DNA from: JAWXBG01 sp044375415
GTDB lineage: Bacteria; Bacteroidota; Bacteroidia; Flavobacteriales_D; Sanyastnellaceae
NCBI GenBank assembly: GCA_044375415.1
Contig: JBILMS010000023.1
Location: 1 to 46,389 of the forward strand
Direction: 5' to 3'
Length of the DNA stretch: 46,389 bases
Of this stretch, positions 8,877 through 17,884 are shown piece by piece. The first letter of the stretch is position 1. Every line of letters begins with the position of its first letter. The notes beneath the pieces were generated by a model that saw only the letters and a list, made by a program, of their open reading frames with translations, was not told the origin of the DNA and did no database searches. A program made the translations under genes and the position numbers.

Positions 8877-8894
8877 CATTGTTGTATCAACGAA

Positions 8895-11771
8895 TTATTT
8901 ATTCACCTTCGCCTTACTCTGAGCTTCCGCATCGGTGATCATCTTGTCTCCTTTGGCTTTCGCATCGGAAACGATCTTATCGGCTTTTTTATTCGCTTCG
9001 GCAATTGCTTTGGCATGTTTCTCATCTGCCTCTTTTCTGATTTTATCAGCAGCAATTTTCTTGGCGGTTTTCTCTAACACATTTTTCGCACTCTTCTCGG
9101 TATCATCAGCTAATTTGTACGCTTCGGCTTTGGCTTTATCTGCCAGTTTTTTTGCTTCAGCTTTGGCGGCATCGGCTTGTTTCTGAGCATCAGCTACAAG
9201 TTTTGCAGCAGCTTCTCGTGCCTTTTCAACTCCATCGTCGATAGCCTCATTTACTTGTTCCTTTACTTCTTCTTTTATTTGCTCAACCACTTGATCTTTC
9301 AAATTATCGATCGCTTCTTTTCCGGCTTCTCCATAGTTGGTGGAAATCTGCGGATCGGTAACCGTACCTGTGATTTTTAACTTCACAGGTATTTTACTTC
9401 CTACAGAAACATTCGTTCCGGCCTTTTTATTGAATTGAGCCACGATGCTATTAGCCTGATTGGCCATGCCTTGCGGGAATTTCTCGAAAGGAACTTCCAT
9501 CTCCGCATTGTATTCGATGTTTTGATCCATGGTGGTATATCCATAGAGTTTAACGGGAATTCCGTCCATCTTCACCGTGAAAGGATCCACATTGATAACA
9601 CCCGCGATAATTTTAAAAGAGACATTCACATCTTGAATGCTTTGTTGCCTTAAACGATCCAACTTTAACACATCTGCAGCTTTCTCCATGGGTTTAAAAC
9701 CGGATACAGTAACAGACTTTGTTGACATGGTGCCAAAACCATTGACACTTGGATTGACAGGTTCCATCTTTTCACTCAGATCAGATTCAATACTCATTTT
9801 GGTGCTGAAAAGACCATCGCAGTATTTCGCAATAGGTGCCATCTTATCAATCATAGCAAATGCCTTTGCCGATTCCTGGATATCCATATTCTGAATATCA
9901 TATTGGAAATCGATAGTTGGTTTAGCAAGATTTTGTGCATTGTAAGATCCATTCATTGCTACACTTCCATCGAGAACATTAAACTTGAGATTTCTCAGTG
10001 TGGCCACTTTATCCTTTAATTGTATTCCACCTGTTGCATTAGTGATTTCCGTGGTGCCATAGATGAGTTTGTTAAATGAAGAATTTAATGTGAAGTCCAC
10101 ATTGCCCGGAAGTTCTATAACACTCATACTAGATTCTTCAGTTGCAGGGGTTGTACCTTCCGCAGGTGTGGTCGTAGAAGTTGCAGCCTGCTCCTCTTCT
10201 GTCATAAATTCGTTTAGATCAAGAAGGTTCGACGAGACATTAAAAGTTCCTGTCAGCAATGAATCGCGTAGGAAGTACTGCAAGTAGTTGTCAATTTTTC
10301 CGCTAGCCGCGAGATCACTTTTTCCGATGCGACTTTTGAAATTGTCGAGTTGACAAAACATCGGATTAAAAATGAAAGAAGCAGATTCAACATTCATGTC
10401 ATAAGACGAACTGTCGCTTTTGAAAAACACATTCATAATATCAATCTGACCGGCTGCGTGAAATTGATCGTATTGTTCTTTTTCGATAGACGACATTCTA
10501 CCTTTCAGATTCACGTTTGCATCAATTTTACCGTGTACTTCATCCCCTTGTTCAACAGGAATAAATTCTTTTAGATTGTCTAGGTCTACTTTGGCAGCAC
10601 ATGTAAAATCGATATCGGGATCGCTCATCGGGGTGCGTAGTTTGAGCATCATATCCACCGGATTTTGTGCCATTTCCAAATGAAATTTTTCGACATCTAT
10701 TTTCATTTTGTCGTAGTCGTTTCCATCGGATGCATCAATGCTCGCTTTCACTTGAATGTTGTTCACACTTTTCGGTAAATCAGGATATTTAAAGTTTCCA
10801 TTTTCTACCAATAAGTTTATACCAAATCCGGGCATGGAGGTCTCGCTCATGATACCTTTTACAAATCCATCAAATCCCATTTTACCGGTTACATCCACAC
10901 CTGACAAATCGGAAGCAAACTCGGCGGGTACCATCGAAAGAAGATTTCGGAAATCTGTTTTGGTAGCTGCAAATTTGATATCCATATCGAATGTGTCGTC
11001 CGGAGGCATTGCAAAGTATCCTTCAGCAGTAAGGAAAAGTTCGTTTAAAGCAATTTCGTTGTCTTTAAAAGTGATTTTTATCCCCTCGGTCATTTCTAAT
11101 CCAAGTGTAGCTTTTATATCTGCTTTTGCGTTGCTTATGTACGTGATTCCATCGAAACTTGAGGTAGCTGAACCAATAGAAGTTCTGGTTACAAGTTCTG
11201 TTATGGTCTCATCCATATCACCGGTTGATTCATTATTTAGTCCGGTCAACTTCATTGAAAAAGGGATGCTTTTATCATCGTAAGAAATCGTTCCGTCTTC
11301 AATAAAAAATCTCTTTAGTTTTAGTTTAAAAGCACTCGCTTCTTCGGCTGCGGCGGGTTCTTCTACGGCTGTTGTATCGGGTTTGGCAATGTCGTAGTTC
11401 GCAATACCATCGGAGGTAACCCGCACATCGAGGTTCGGACGAATGATTCCGATTTTTTTCACTTTTATTTCGTCGCCAAAGAGACTCATAAAATCCATGA
11501 CCAATTCAAATTCTCCGATGTCTGCCAGACGAACTCCTTCAAAAGGAGCGACATTGTCGACCGTCAAATTTTCTAGTGACACGCGAAGATTTGGAAAATT
11601 GGTAATGAGAGATAAACTTACATCTTTGAAATCTACAGTGGCATTGAGGTTTTCGTTTGCCGCCTTTTTTACTTGCTCTATGATTTTACCTTTAAATAAA
11701 AAGGGTAGAGCTATGATGGCAATAAGTAAAACGAGTAAGGTGATGCCTGAGATTTTGAGAAATTTCTTCAT
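8895..11771 (-). CDS. AsmA-like membrane-anchored protein with a long Ala/Lys-rich helical tail
   Basis: A 958-residue envelope protein. A single N-terminal transmembrane helix (residues ~5-25, ISGITLLVLLIAIIALPFLF) is followed by an AsmA-type domain beginning KGKIIEQVKKAANENLNATVDFKDVSLSL, with the typical FPNLRVSLENLTV block and a long beta-rich periplasmic region up to about residue 800. In proteobacteria, AsmA-family proteins are linked to lipid transport and outer-membrane homeostasis; the same role is inferred here. The last ~130 residues are unusual: Ala, Lys and Glu-rich repeats (such as ADAAKAEAKKLADKAKAEA) predicting a continuous amphipathic helix. A terminator follows. Only ~65 bases separate its start from the upstream phosphoribosyltransferase stop, so co-transcription is possible. 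Confidence 0.88.
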   Translation of the reverse strand: MKKFLKISGITLLVLLIAIIALPFLFKGKIIEQVKKAANENLNATVDFKDVSLSLITNFPNLRVSLENLTVDNVAPFEGVRLADIGEFELVMDFMSLFGDEIKVKKIGIIRPNLDVRVTSDGIANYDIAKPDTTAVEEPAAAEEASAFKLKLKRFFIEDGTISYDDKSIPFSMKLTGLNNESTGDMDETITELVTRTSIGSATSSFDGITYISNAKADIKATLGLEMTEGIKITFKDNEIALNELFLTAEGYFAMPPDDTFDMDIKFAATKTDFRNLLSMVPAEFASDLSGVDVTGKMGFDGFVKGIMSETSMPGFGINLLVENGNFKYPDLPKSVNNIQVKASIDASDGNDYDKMKIDVEKFHLEMAQNPVDMMLKLRTPMSDPDIDFTCAAKVDLDNLKEFIPVEQGDEVHGKIDANVNLKGRMSSIEKEQYDQFHAAGQIDIMNVFFKSDSSSYDMNVESASFIFNPMFCQLDNFKSRIGKSDLAASGKIDNYLQYFLRDSLLTGTFNVSSNLLDLNEFMTEEEQAATSTTTPAEGTTPATEESSMSVIELPGNVDFTLNSSFNKLIYGTTEITNATGGIQLKDKVATLRNLKFNVLDGSVAMNGSYNAQNLAKPTIDFQYDIQNMDIQESAKAFAMIDKMAPIAKYCDGLFSTKMSIESDLSEKMEPVNPSVNGFGTMSTKSVTVSGFKPMEKAADVLKLDRLRQQSIQDVNVSFKIIAGVINVDPFTVKMDGIPVKLYGYTTMDQNIEYNAEMEVPFEKFPQGMANQANSIVAQFNKKAGTNVSVGSKIPVKLKITGTVTDPQISTNYGEAGKEAIDNLKDQVVEQIKEEVKEQVNEAIDDGVEKAREAAAKLVADAQKQADAAKAEAKKLADKAKAEAYKLADDTEKSAKNVLEKTAKKIAADKIRKEADEKHAKAIAEANKKADKIVSDAKAKGDKMITDAEAQSKAKVNK

Positions 11772-11837
11772 TTTTAGGTTACTTTTTCAAGGGTGAATAA
11801 CGGGAAAACACTATCGAAGGTTGTGTACGGTTCTAAA

Positions 11838-12344
11838 TTATTCGAGATACATGGCCCATTTGCCTTTCGAAATTTCGACAGCTACGTGTTCTTTGAGATT
11901 CGTAGATAAGGTAATGCCCACGTAATCGGCTCGAATGGGGAAGGTTCGGTGAAAACGATCTGCCAAGCTAGCGGTACTTAAGCGACGAGGTTCGGCATCC
12001 AACAAAAACTTGGCAGCGTAAATTAATGTACGGCCGGAGTTAATCACATCATCGACCAAGACAACCGGTTTGCCTTTCAAAGATTTTAGGTTTCCCGAAA
12101 ACTGAAAGTCATGTTTCAAGGGTTCGTCTTTATTCAATTCGATGGTATGGCAGCGCACACTCATTCCGGGAAGTACGTTAAGTAGTTCGGCGATATAAGC
12201 TGCAATGCGTTCGCCTTTGCCTTTAACCCCTACTAGAAATATTTCTTTTTCCGGGTAATGGTTTTCACGAATCTCGTGAGCCATACGTGTAATTTTCTGA
12301 TCAATTTGTTGGTGATTTAACACCAAAACTCTTTCCTTTCCCAT
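11838..12344 (-). CDS. phosphoribosyltransferase family protein (PyrR/Xpt-like)
   Basis: A 168-residue type I phosphoribosyltransferase fold. The PRPP-binding signature VVLVDDVINSGRTL sits at residues ~92-105, and LVGVKGKGERIAAYIAELL earlier supplies the pyrophosphate-binding loop. Such proteins couple PRPP to a purine or pyrimidine base, or, as PyrR, regulate pyrimidine genes. The C-terminal hood region is short and I cannot infer the base specificity. The ATG at 12344 lies 12 bases after the stop of the methyltransferase gene upstream, so it is probably the last gene of a rlmD-like, TPMT-like, phosphoribosyltransferase operon. Confidence 0.85.
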   Translation of the reverse strand: MGKERVLVLNHQQIDQKITRMAHEIRENHYPEKEIFLVGVKGKGERIAAYIAELLNVLPGMSVRCHTIELNKDEPLKHDFQFSGNLKSLKGKPVVLVDDVINSGRTLIYAAKFLLDAEPRRLSTASLADRFHRTFPIRADYVGITLSTNLKEHVAVEISKGKWAMYLE

Positions 12345-12356
12345 GATTCAAAGTTA

Positions 12357-12932
12357 TCAGATTTTTTGAAGTTCAACGAAGAATTCATTGCCGGCTCGCG
12401 GTTCAATTGAATCTTCAGCTTGTTCCATTCGATGTATCTTAAAGAATGGCGAAAACAAGGTTTCATATTCATCCTTACTTCCACCGAAAGGCGGGCCATT
12501 TTCGGTAAGAGGAAAATTGAACATAAGTCCACAGATCTTACCTCCGTCTGCCAAAATACTAAACATGTGAGAGGCGTAATTTTTTCTGAGATCGGGATGA
12601 AGAGCGCAAAAGAATGTCTGCTCAATTACGAGATCAAAGGGACCATCGAGTGCAAAAAAATCTGTTGCCAATAGTTGCTCTTTCGGAAACTCAGGAACAC
12701 GTTGATGAAATTTTTGTAGAGGTATTTCGGAAATGTCTAATTGATACACATTCGTAAATCCTTTTCTCCAAAGATATTCGCCCTCGTAACCGCTGCCACA
12801 CCCGGGAATCAAGATTTTTTGTTCCTTATTTGTAAGCTGATCAAAGAAGTTTTTGAGGGGTGTAGAAATGTATCCGATATCCCATTTTGTTTCTCCTTGC
12901 TCCCAGCGATTATGCCAATAATTTTTATCCAT
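12357..12932 (-). CDS. thiopurine S-methyltransferase (TPMT)-family SAM methyltransferase
   Basis: A 191-residue cytosolic class I methyltransferase. The N-terminal WHNRWEQGETKWDIG block is the hallmark of the TPMT family, followed by the SAM-binding loop ILIPGCGSGYEGEYL at residues ~40-54, the acidic end of strand 2 (QLDIS), and FDLVIEQTFFCALHP. Bacterial members methylate small sulfur, selenium or tellurium compounds or halides; the substrate here cannot be read from sequence. It overlaps the upstream RlmD-like gene by one base, indicating translational coupling. Confidence 0.9.
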   Translation of the reverse strand: MDKNYWHNRWEQGETKWDIGYISTPLKNFFDQLTNKEQKILIPGCGSGYEGEYLWRKGFTNVYQLDISEIPLQKFHQRVPEFPKEQLLATDFFALDGPFDLVIEQTFFCALHPDLRKNYASHMFSILADGGKICGLMFNFPLTENGPPFGGSKDEYETLFSPFFKIHRMEQAEDSIEPRAGNEFFVELQKI

Positions 12933-14365
12933 TATTTTTCAAATAGAGCGATTGCTTCGATATGGGAAGTATGCGGGAACTGATCGGCCAGACTTATTTT
13001 TTTTAATTGATATCCCGCCTTCATCAAAATCTCTGCATCCCTTGCCTGTGTTGCAGGATTGCAGGATACATAGACAATTCTTCTAGCACCCAAAGCCAGC
13101 ACTTTGTCGAGCGATTTGGGAGCTATACCGGCACGTGGAGGGTCGAGAATAATGGTGGAAATGCGATCGCGGTAATGAGGATATTTCAATAAAAATTTAC
13201 CGACATCAGCGGCGTGAAATTCAACGTTTCTGATGCGATTTCTACGTGCATTTCGTTTGGCGTCTTCGATAGCGGATTCTTCAATATCTACGCCCACGAC
13301 TTTCTCTTTTGTTCCTTTTGCCAGTAGTTGAGCAATGGTACCGGTACCGCAAAAAAGGTCGAAAATATATTTGTCTTTCTCCGTATTCTCACCGGCGTAT
13401 TCCACCACTTTATGATAGAGTCGTTCGGCACATTTCGGATTGGTTTGAAAAAAACTTTCCATCGAAATTTCGAATTCCAAGCCATTTAAAACCTCCACAA
13501 TTTTTGGCGTACCATAGAGTAATTTCGATGAACCTTCCAAGGGAGTTACACGGTCACCCATATCCGTATTGATGGTATGAAACAATCCTGCTAGACGTTC
13601 ACCTAAGGTTTGTTTCATCAAATTCACAAATCCGGTTGTGTCAAATGCATCCAAACCTTGATCTGATGTCACGAGATTGATGAGCAGCTGATTGGAAAAA
13701 TACGATTTTCGGGCAACAAGAAATCGATAAAAACCATGTCGGCCGGGAGGATGAAAGGCCGGAAGACCACTGTCTTCGCACCATTTCCTGATTCCTTTCA
13801 GCGATTTTTCCAAGTGCTGATCGAAGAGTCCTGAATCTCGATCGAGGTTTTCGACCATCCACCATGTACCACGATGTTTAAAACCAAGAGCGAAGTCGTC
13901 GATAACAGTCTGCGTTTCCAAATCAAATCGAATGGCAGAAAAGGAGTACTCCATTTTATTGCGATAATGCCAAACAGCCGGAGAGAGGATCATTTGATCC
14001 ATTCGTTCTTCGATGTCCTCAATTTTGCCGATTTTGCGATAAAGATCAAGGGCAGTTCTTTTTTTAAGTTCTACCTGAAGATCGATTGGCAGGGTGGCAT
14101 ACGGGGCCCCGGGAATACTTTGATAAGGGATCGAAAGTTCATCCGGCGAAGGAGCTAGGATTTGTTCGAGTCGACATTCGGCAAATGATTTTTTCGCTTT
14201 TGTAACGCGAGCACTTACGCGTTGACCCGGAATGGTGTTTTGCACAAATACCACGAACTGACCTTGGTCCGTAGGGATTCTTGCAATACCAACCCCTCCA
14301 AACGCGAGATCTTCGATGGTGATCTCGATTAAATCGTTTTTGCGGGGTGCTGTGGTTTCAGACAT
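12932..14365 (-). CDS. rlmD: RlmD/TrmA-family RNA (uracil-5-)-methyltransferase with TRAM domain
   Basis: SAM-dependent methyltransferase that makes 5-methyluridine in RNA; RlmD of E. coli modifies 23S rRNA U1939. An N-terminal TRAM domain (LIEITIEDLAFGGVGIARI through the SFAECRLEQIL region) precedes the catalytic core with motif I FDLFCGTGTIAQLLA, the ILDPPRAG motif and the catalytic Cys in YVSCNPATQARD. An ATG at 14365 is preferred; the frame extends only to a TTG at 14386, seven codons upstream. The usual cluster-forming CGGC segment after the TRAM domain is replaced by SIPGAPYATLP, so the [4Fe-4S] cluster of classical RlmD is probably absent. The exact RNA target is therefore uncertain. 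Confidence 0.88.
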   Translation of the reverse strand: MSETTAPRKNDLIEITIEDLAFGGVGIARIPTDQGQFVVFVQNTIPGQRVSARVTKAKKSFAECRLEQILAPSPDELSIPYQSIPGAPYATLPIDLQVELKKRTALDLYRKIGKIEDIEERMDQMILSPAVWHYRNKMEYSFSAIRFDLETQTVIDDFALGFKHRGTWWMVENLDRDSGLFDQHLEKSLKGIRKWCEDSGLPAFHPPGRHGFYRFLVARKSYFSNQLLINLVTSDQGLDAFDTTGFVNLMKQTLGERLAGLFHTINTDMGDRVTPLEGSSKLLYGTPKIVEVLNGLEFEISMESFFQTNPKCAERLYHKVVEYAGENTEKDKYIFDLFCGTGTIAQLLAKGTKEKVVGVDIEESAIEDAKRNARRNRIRNVEFHAADVGKFLLKYPHYRDRISTIILDPPRAGIAPKSLDKVLALGARRIVYVSCNPATQARDAEILMKAGYQLKKISLADQFPHTSHIEAIALFEK

Positions 14366-14440
14366 ATCATTCGCGGTTTGCGGCAAAAGTAGTTCTCTCT
14401 GCTGTTGTAGGGGCGGTGCGAATAGCTTTTCTTCGCATCC

Positions 14441-15865
14441 ATGACGAGCAAAGTTGCATTGTATGCCGGTCCGGCCCTTTTTGTGATCTCGGTTCTTCTC
14501 AATCCATTTGGACTCGGTTTTTCGGCCGCTGCCCTAATTGGAGTTGTGGGCTGGATGCTGATTTGGTGGATTTCGGAGGTCGTACACATGGCAGTTACGG
14601 CGCTTCTTCCTTTAATATTGTTCCCTTTGATGGGGATATTGTCGGTGGAGGAAACAAGTCAGGCCTATGGCGACAGGATGGTCTTTTTGTTTCTCGGCGG
14701 CTTTTTGATAGCCTTATCGATGGAGAAATGGGGCTTGCACAGGCGTATAGCCTTGATGATTATTCATCTATTTGGGTCTAGCGCTAACCGTATCGTTTTT
14801 GGATTTTTGAGTGCATGTTTTCTTATAAGTATGTGGATCAGCAATACGGCGACAGCATTAATGATGTTTCCGATTGCAACATCGGTGGTGAACTTAATAT
14901 TGGCCGATCCCACCTATGGCACTGAAAAAGGTCGCCGCAATTTCTCCACTAGCATTATGTTGAGTATAGCATACGGTAGCAGCATAGGTGGAATAGCTAC
15001 TGTGATCGGAAGTCCGCCAAACGGGGCTATGAAGGCTTATCTAGAGTCTAACCACGATATAACAGTTAGCTTTTTCGATTGGATGAAAATCGGATTTCCT
15101 TTTGCCCTTGTGCTTTTAATTCTTGGTTATTTTGTGTTGACAAGACTGGTTTTTCCAAACAAGTTGGGTCAGATGGAGAAGGGAGGGGAGTTGATCGATA
15201 CCGAACTTAAACAATTAGGGCCATGGTCTTTTCCGGAAAAAGCCACCTTTGCCGTTTTTCTTTTGGCAGCCATATTATGGATGTCGCAGGACTTGATTAT
15301 CAAATTATTCCCTGCTTTTAAATTAACTGATGTTGGAATTGCCATTTTTTGCGGTATCAGTTTGTTTTTAATACCCGGACATCAGGAAGACAAAAAGAAT
15401 GTGTTGGAATGGAAGGACACAAAAAACCTGCATTGGGGCGTATTGCTGATGTTTGGTGGAGGCTTGAGTTTAGCAAAGGCCTTTAAACCTAGTGGATTAT
15501 TGGATTTACTAAAAAGTAAAATGGAGTTTTTAAGTCAGCTTGACCTACTGCCCTTTTTGATCATTTTGTGTTTAATGGGTCTGATTCTCACGGCATTAAT
15601 GAGCAATTTGGCGATGGTGAACATTTTTGTTCCAGTAGTAGCCGTATTGGCCATTGCGGCAGGCAAATCGCCCGAGTTGTTTGCCATTCCGGTTACCATA
15701 GCGGCTAGTTGCGATTTTATGTTTCCGATGAGTACCCCTCCCAATGCCATTGCGTACAGCAGTGGATGGGTGAGGGCAAAGCACATGTTTCAGGCCGGAA
15801 TCATTCTGAATATATTGTCATTCGGGCTTTTGAGCGTTATGGTTTGGCTGATGTTGAAGATGTAA
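14441..15865 (+). CDS. DASS/SLC13-family sodium:anion symporter
   Basis: A 474-residue inner-membrane protein with about eleven hydrophobic segments, of the divalent anion:sodium symporter family that imports dicarboxylates, citrate or sulfate. The first substrate motif is ISNTATALMMFP near residue 144. The second repeat has MSNLAMVNIFVPV near residue 388, a departure from the usual Ser-Asn-Thr. IGSPPNGAM and FPMSTPPNAIAYSSG are the paired Pro-Pro-Asn hairpin motifs that line the sodium sites. A dicarboxylate is the likeliest substrate but this is inference. ATG at 14441 starts it 75 bases from the divergent RlmD-like start. Confidence 0.9.
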   Translation: MTSKVALYAGPALFVISVLLNPFGLGFSAAALIGVVGWMLIWWISEVVHMAVTALLPLILFPLMGILSVEETSQAYGDRMVFLFLGGFLIALSMEKWGLHRRIALMIIHLFGSSANRIVFGFLSACFLISMWISNTATALMMFPIATSVVNLILADPTYGTEKGRRNFSTSIMLSIAYGSSIGGIATVIGSPPNGAMKAYLESNHDITVSFFDWMKIGFPFALVLLILGYFVLTRLVFPNKLGQMEKGGELIDTELKQLGPWSFPEKATFAVFLLAAILWMSQDLIIKLFPAFKLTDVGIAIFCGISLFLIPGHQEDKKNVLEWKDTKNLHWGVLLMFGGGLSLAKAFKPSGLLDLLKSKMEFLSQLDLLPFLIILCLMGLILTALMSNLAMVNIFVPVVAVLAIAAGKSPELFAIPVTIAASCDFMFPMSTPPNAIAYSSGWVRAKHMFQAGIILNILSFGLLSVMVWLMLKM

Positions 15866-15872
15866 TCGCTAG

Positions 15873-15900
15873 TTTGGAGCAAAACAGGAGCGGAAATTTT
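15873..15900 (+). repeat. direct repeat copy 1, upstream of tRNA-Ser
   Basis: TTTGGAGCAAAACAGGAGCG followed by GAAATTTT; it recurs with three differences at 16227-16253, so the two copies bracket the tRNA gene. A shorter relative, TTTTGGAGCAATACAAT, occurs at about 15923. This could be an integrase-related or attachment sequence. Confidence 0.6.
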
Positions 15901-15923
15901 TCACATCACTTTTAAAAGGTTCT

Positions 15924-15952
15924 TTTGGAGCAATACAATCTTCTTACATTTG
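15924..15952 (+). promoter_or_regulatory. Bacteroidota-type promoter of tRNA-Ser
   Basis: TTTG at 15924-15927 and an exact TAnnTTTG box, TACATTTG, at 15945-15952 are separated by 17 bases. This fits the primary sigma factor of Bacteroidota and would give a leader of about 50 bases before the mature tRNA. Confidence 0.65.
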
Positions 15953-16011
15953 CCGACCCAAAAAACAGCTATTTTGGGAAAGCGCCGCGAGGTGTGGTTT
16001 TTAGAAATATT

Positions 16012-16101
<90 letters not shown>

Positions 16102-16134
16102 TAAAGTAAGCCTGAAAAGAGGCGACAAAAAGCG

Positions 16135-16171
16135 AAAAGCCCCGCAAATGCTAGCATTGCGAGGCTTTTTT
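16135..16171 (+). terminator. intrinsic terminator after tRNA-Ser
   Basis: AAAGCCCCGCAA faces TTGCGAGGCTTTTTT around ATGCTAGCA, 35 bases past the tRNA. One mismatch is visible in the stem, and six T follow the stem. Confidence 0.85.
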
Positions 16172-16226
16172 GTTTTAGGGCAAATCCGCAGAAAAACGCT
16201 AAAAAATGCCGTTTTTCACCTGTTTT

Positions 16227-16253
16227 TTGGAGCGAAATAGGAGCGGAATTTTG
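16227..16253 (+). repeat. direct repeat copy 2, between tRNA-Ser and integrase
   Basis: TTTGGAGCGAAATAGGAGCG followed by GAATTTT; near copy of 15873-15900. Its position just before the integrase makes it a candidate recombinase or attachment sequence. Confidence 0.6.
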
Positions 16254-16381
16254 AAGACTTGAAAAGAACCGAATGTGGTTCGTACTTCAAAAAGTTTGCT
16301 TGTTGAAATTAGCGGAAAGCTTCGCTATTCTTCGCTCAGAGGTTGTTGGTCTATGGCATTAATTTGAAAAATATTAGTGCA

Positions 16382-17611
16382 ATGAGTATACAACCCTTAC
16401 AAATTAGCATCACCACAAAGCGAAAAACCGGGAGCGAAAAGCTTCACACTCTTTTTTTGCGCATTAGTGTTGGGACTTCTTACACTCTCATCTCGCTGAG
16501 AAAAGATCTGGATCCGGACCAATGGGATTCTAAAAACCAGCGATTAAAATCGAAGTCGGATGATCAATCCCACATCGCCCATATGATCCATCAATATCGA
16601 CATAAGGCGACGGAGATTTATCAGGAAGCATTGATGAAGGGAATTGAACCAACGGTGGATTTAATACGGAATCGTTTGACCGGTTCGAGTAAGTTGAATT
16701 CAGCGGAAGTTCATCTTTTGGAATTGATGGATCGGATGATCGGCCGCAAACTTGAATTGCAAGGAAAAAATAATACTCCGGCGACGATTCAAAAATATCG
16801 CAGATGTAAAACTCATTTGGAAGCAATGATAGCAACTAAATACAAAGTCCTTGACCTGCCATTCAGTAAAATAAATTTAGCATTTATAGAAAACTTAGAG
16901 GTTCATTTGAGACAAAATGGCTGTAGTCATAACACCACAATGAAGTACATCCAAACTTTCAAGTCTGTTACACATCATGCACGGGCACATGGATATATGA
17001 CCAATGATCCATTTTTGCAATTCAGAATATGCTTGAGGACGGTGGACAGACATTATCTATCAGAACAGGAGATAGAGCGACTTATATCATTTGAACCACC
17101 AACAGATAAACTTCGAAAGGTTAGAGATCTTTTTCTGTTTTCTTGTTATACAGGTTTGGCTTATATCGATTTAAAAGGCCTTAGGGTAAAACATATTTGC
17201 TATGAACAAGGGCGCTATTGGATTCGGACCAGAAGACAAAAGACAGATACTCGTACGAATGTTCCTTTGCTTGATATTCCAATTTCTCTTATTCATATTT
17301 CTATACCTGAATTGAATTCAAGCGATCCTGAAGCCTTGGTTTTTAAAGTACCAAGCAATCAAAAGATGAATAAATACCTAAAAGAGTTGGCCACGAGTTG
17401 TCAAATTTCCAAATGTTTGACCTTTCACATAGCACGTCACACTTTTGCTACAACGGTAACACTGAGTAACGGGGTTCCTATTGAAAGTGTATCTGCCATG
17501 CTCGGGCATAAAGACCTAACGACGACGCAGCACTATGCCAAACTCATAGACAAAAAACTCGAAGAGGACATGAATAATCTAGCGATTCGATTGAACAAAC
17601 AAAAAGTATAA
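16382..17611 (+). CDS. tyrosine recombinase/integrase of the Bacteroidota conjugative-element type
   Basis: A 409-residue site-specific integrase. An N-terminal arm-binding region (residues ~1-80, with LRKDLDPDQWDSKNQRLK) and a SAM-like core-binding domain (~100-200) precede the catalytic domain. HIARHTFATTV carries the HxxR box, MLGHKDLTTTQHYAKL the second His and the nucleophile Tyr. Where the first Arg is expected the sequence reads YTGLAYIDL, i.e. Ala; loss of Arg I is known in CTnDOT-type integrases. I start at ATG 16382; the in-frame TTG at 16343 has no support. Position beside tRNA-Ser marks the left edge of a probable island. The next gene begins three bases after the stop and is likely co-transcribed. 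Confidence 0.93.
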   Translation: MSIQPLQISITTKRKTGSEKLHTLFLRISVGTSYTLISLRKDLDPDQWDSKNQRLKSKSDDQSHIAHMIHQYRHKATEIYQEALMKGIEPTVDLIRNRLTGSSKLNSAEVHLLELMDRMIGRKLELQGKNNTPATIQKYRRCKTHLEAMIATKYKVLDLPFSKINLAFIENLEVHLRQNGCSHNTTMKYIQTFKSVTHHARAHGYMTNDPFLQFRICLRTVDRHYLSEQEIERLISFEPPTDKLRKVRDLFLFSCYTGLAYIDLKGLRVKHICYEQGRYWIRTRRQKTDTRTNVPLLDIPISLIHISIPELNSSDPEALVFKVPSNQKMNKYLKELATSCQISKCLTFHIARHTFATTVTLSNGVPIESVSAMLGHKDLTTTQHYAKLIDKKLEEDMNNLAIRLNKQKV

Positions 17612-17614
17612 GCG

Positions 17615-17884
17615 ATGAAAAAATTGATACCAACACAAGGCACTTGCCTACATTGTAAAAAGGTTTTTTCTGGACGAAGCGATAAGAAGTACTGTCAAGG
17701 AATTTGTCGATCGGCTTTTCACAATCGGATTGCGAAAGCAAAAAAGACGGGACTTGCAATTCTCTATAAACTGAGAATTCAACTAGAAAATTGGCCGGAG
17801 CCGGTAGTCACTATCACCCCAGCTGAGCAACCCATTTGTGATAAACAAATGTTTCTAAGGTATATCACTGTGAAGGGCAAATAA
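17615..17884 (+). CDS. small zinc-finger protein of unknown function
   Basis: An 89-residue protein with a Cys4 zinc-finger arrangement: C11, C14, C27 and C31 (CLHC, then YCQGIC). A basic helical stretch, FHNRIAKAKKTG, follows. Similar short zinc-ribbon proteins are common beside integrases in Bacteroidota and could be excision or DNA-binding accessory factors, but no function is established by the sequence. It begins three bases after the integrase stop, supporting translational coupling. Confidence 0.75.
   Translation: MKKLIPTQGTCLHCKKVFSGRSDKKYCQGICRSAFHNRIAKAKKTGLAILYKLRIQLENWPEPVVTITPAEQPICDKQMFLRYITVKGK

Larger units (their letters stand above)
7633..8894. other. gene-free block made of nested repeats
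   Basis: About 1.26 kb between pckA and the AsmA gene without a credible gene. Long frames exist on both strands but are repeat-driven, low in complexity and mutually overlapping. The block contains two inverted copies of a ~250-bp unit, several GCCCTTCGA...CTCACTTCGTGAG pieces (about 7654, 7948 and 7985, with a variant near 8276), and GC-rich hairpins between the copies. GTGACGTGCGCGTTTTGTGT near 8021 and its variant near 8329 form a further direct repeat pair. The arms are described separately. Confidence 0.75.
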
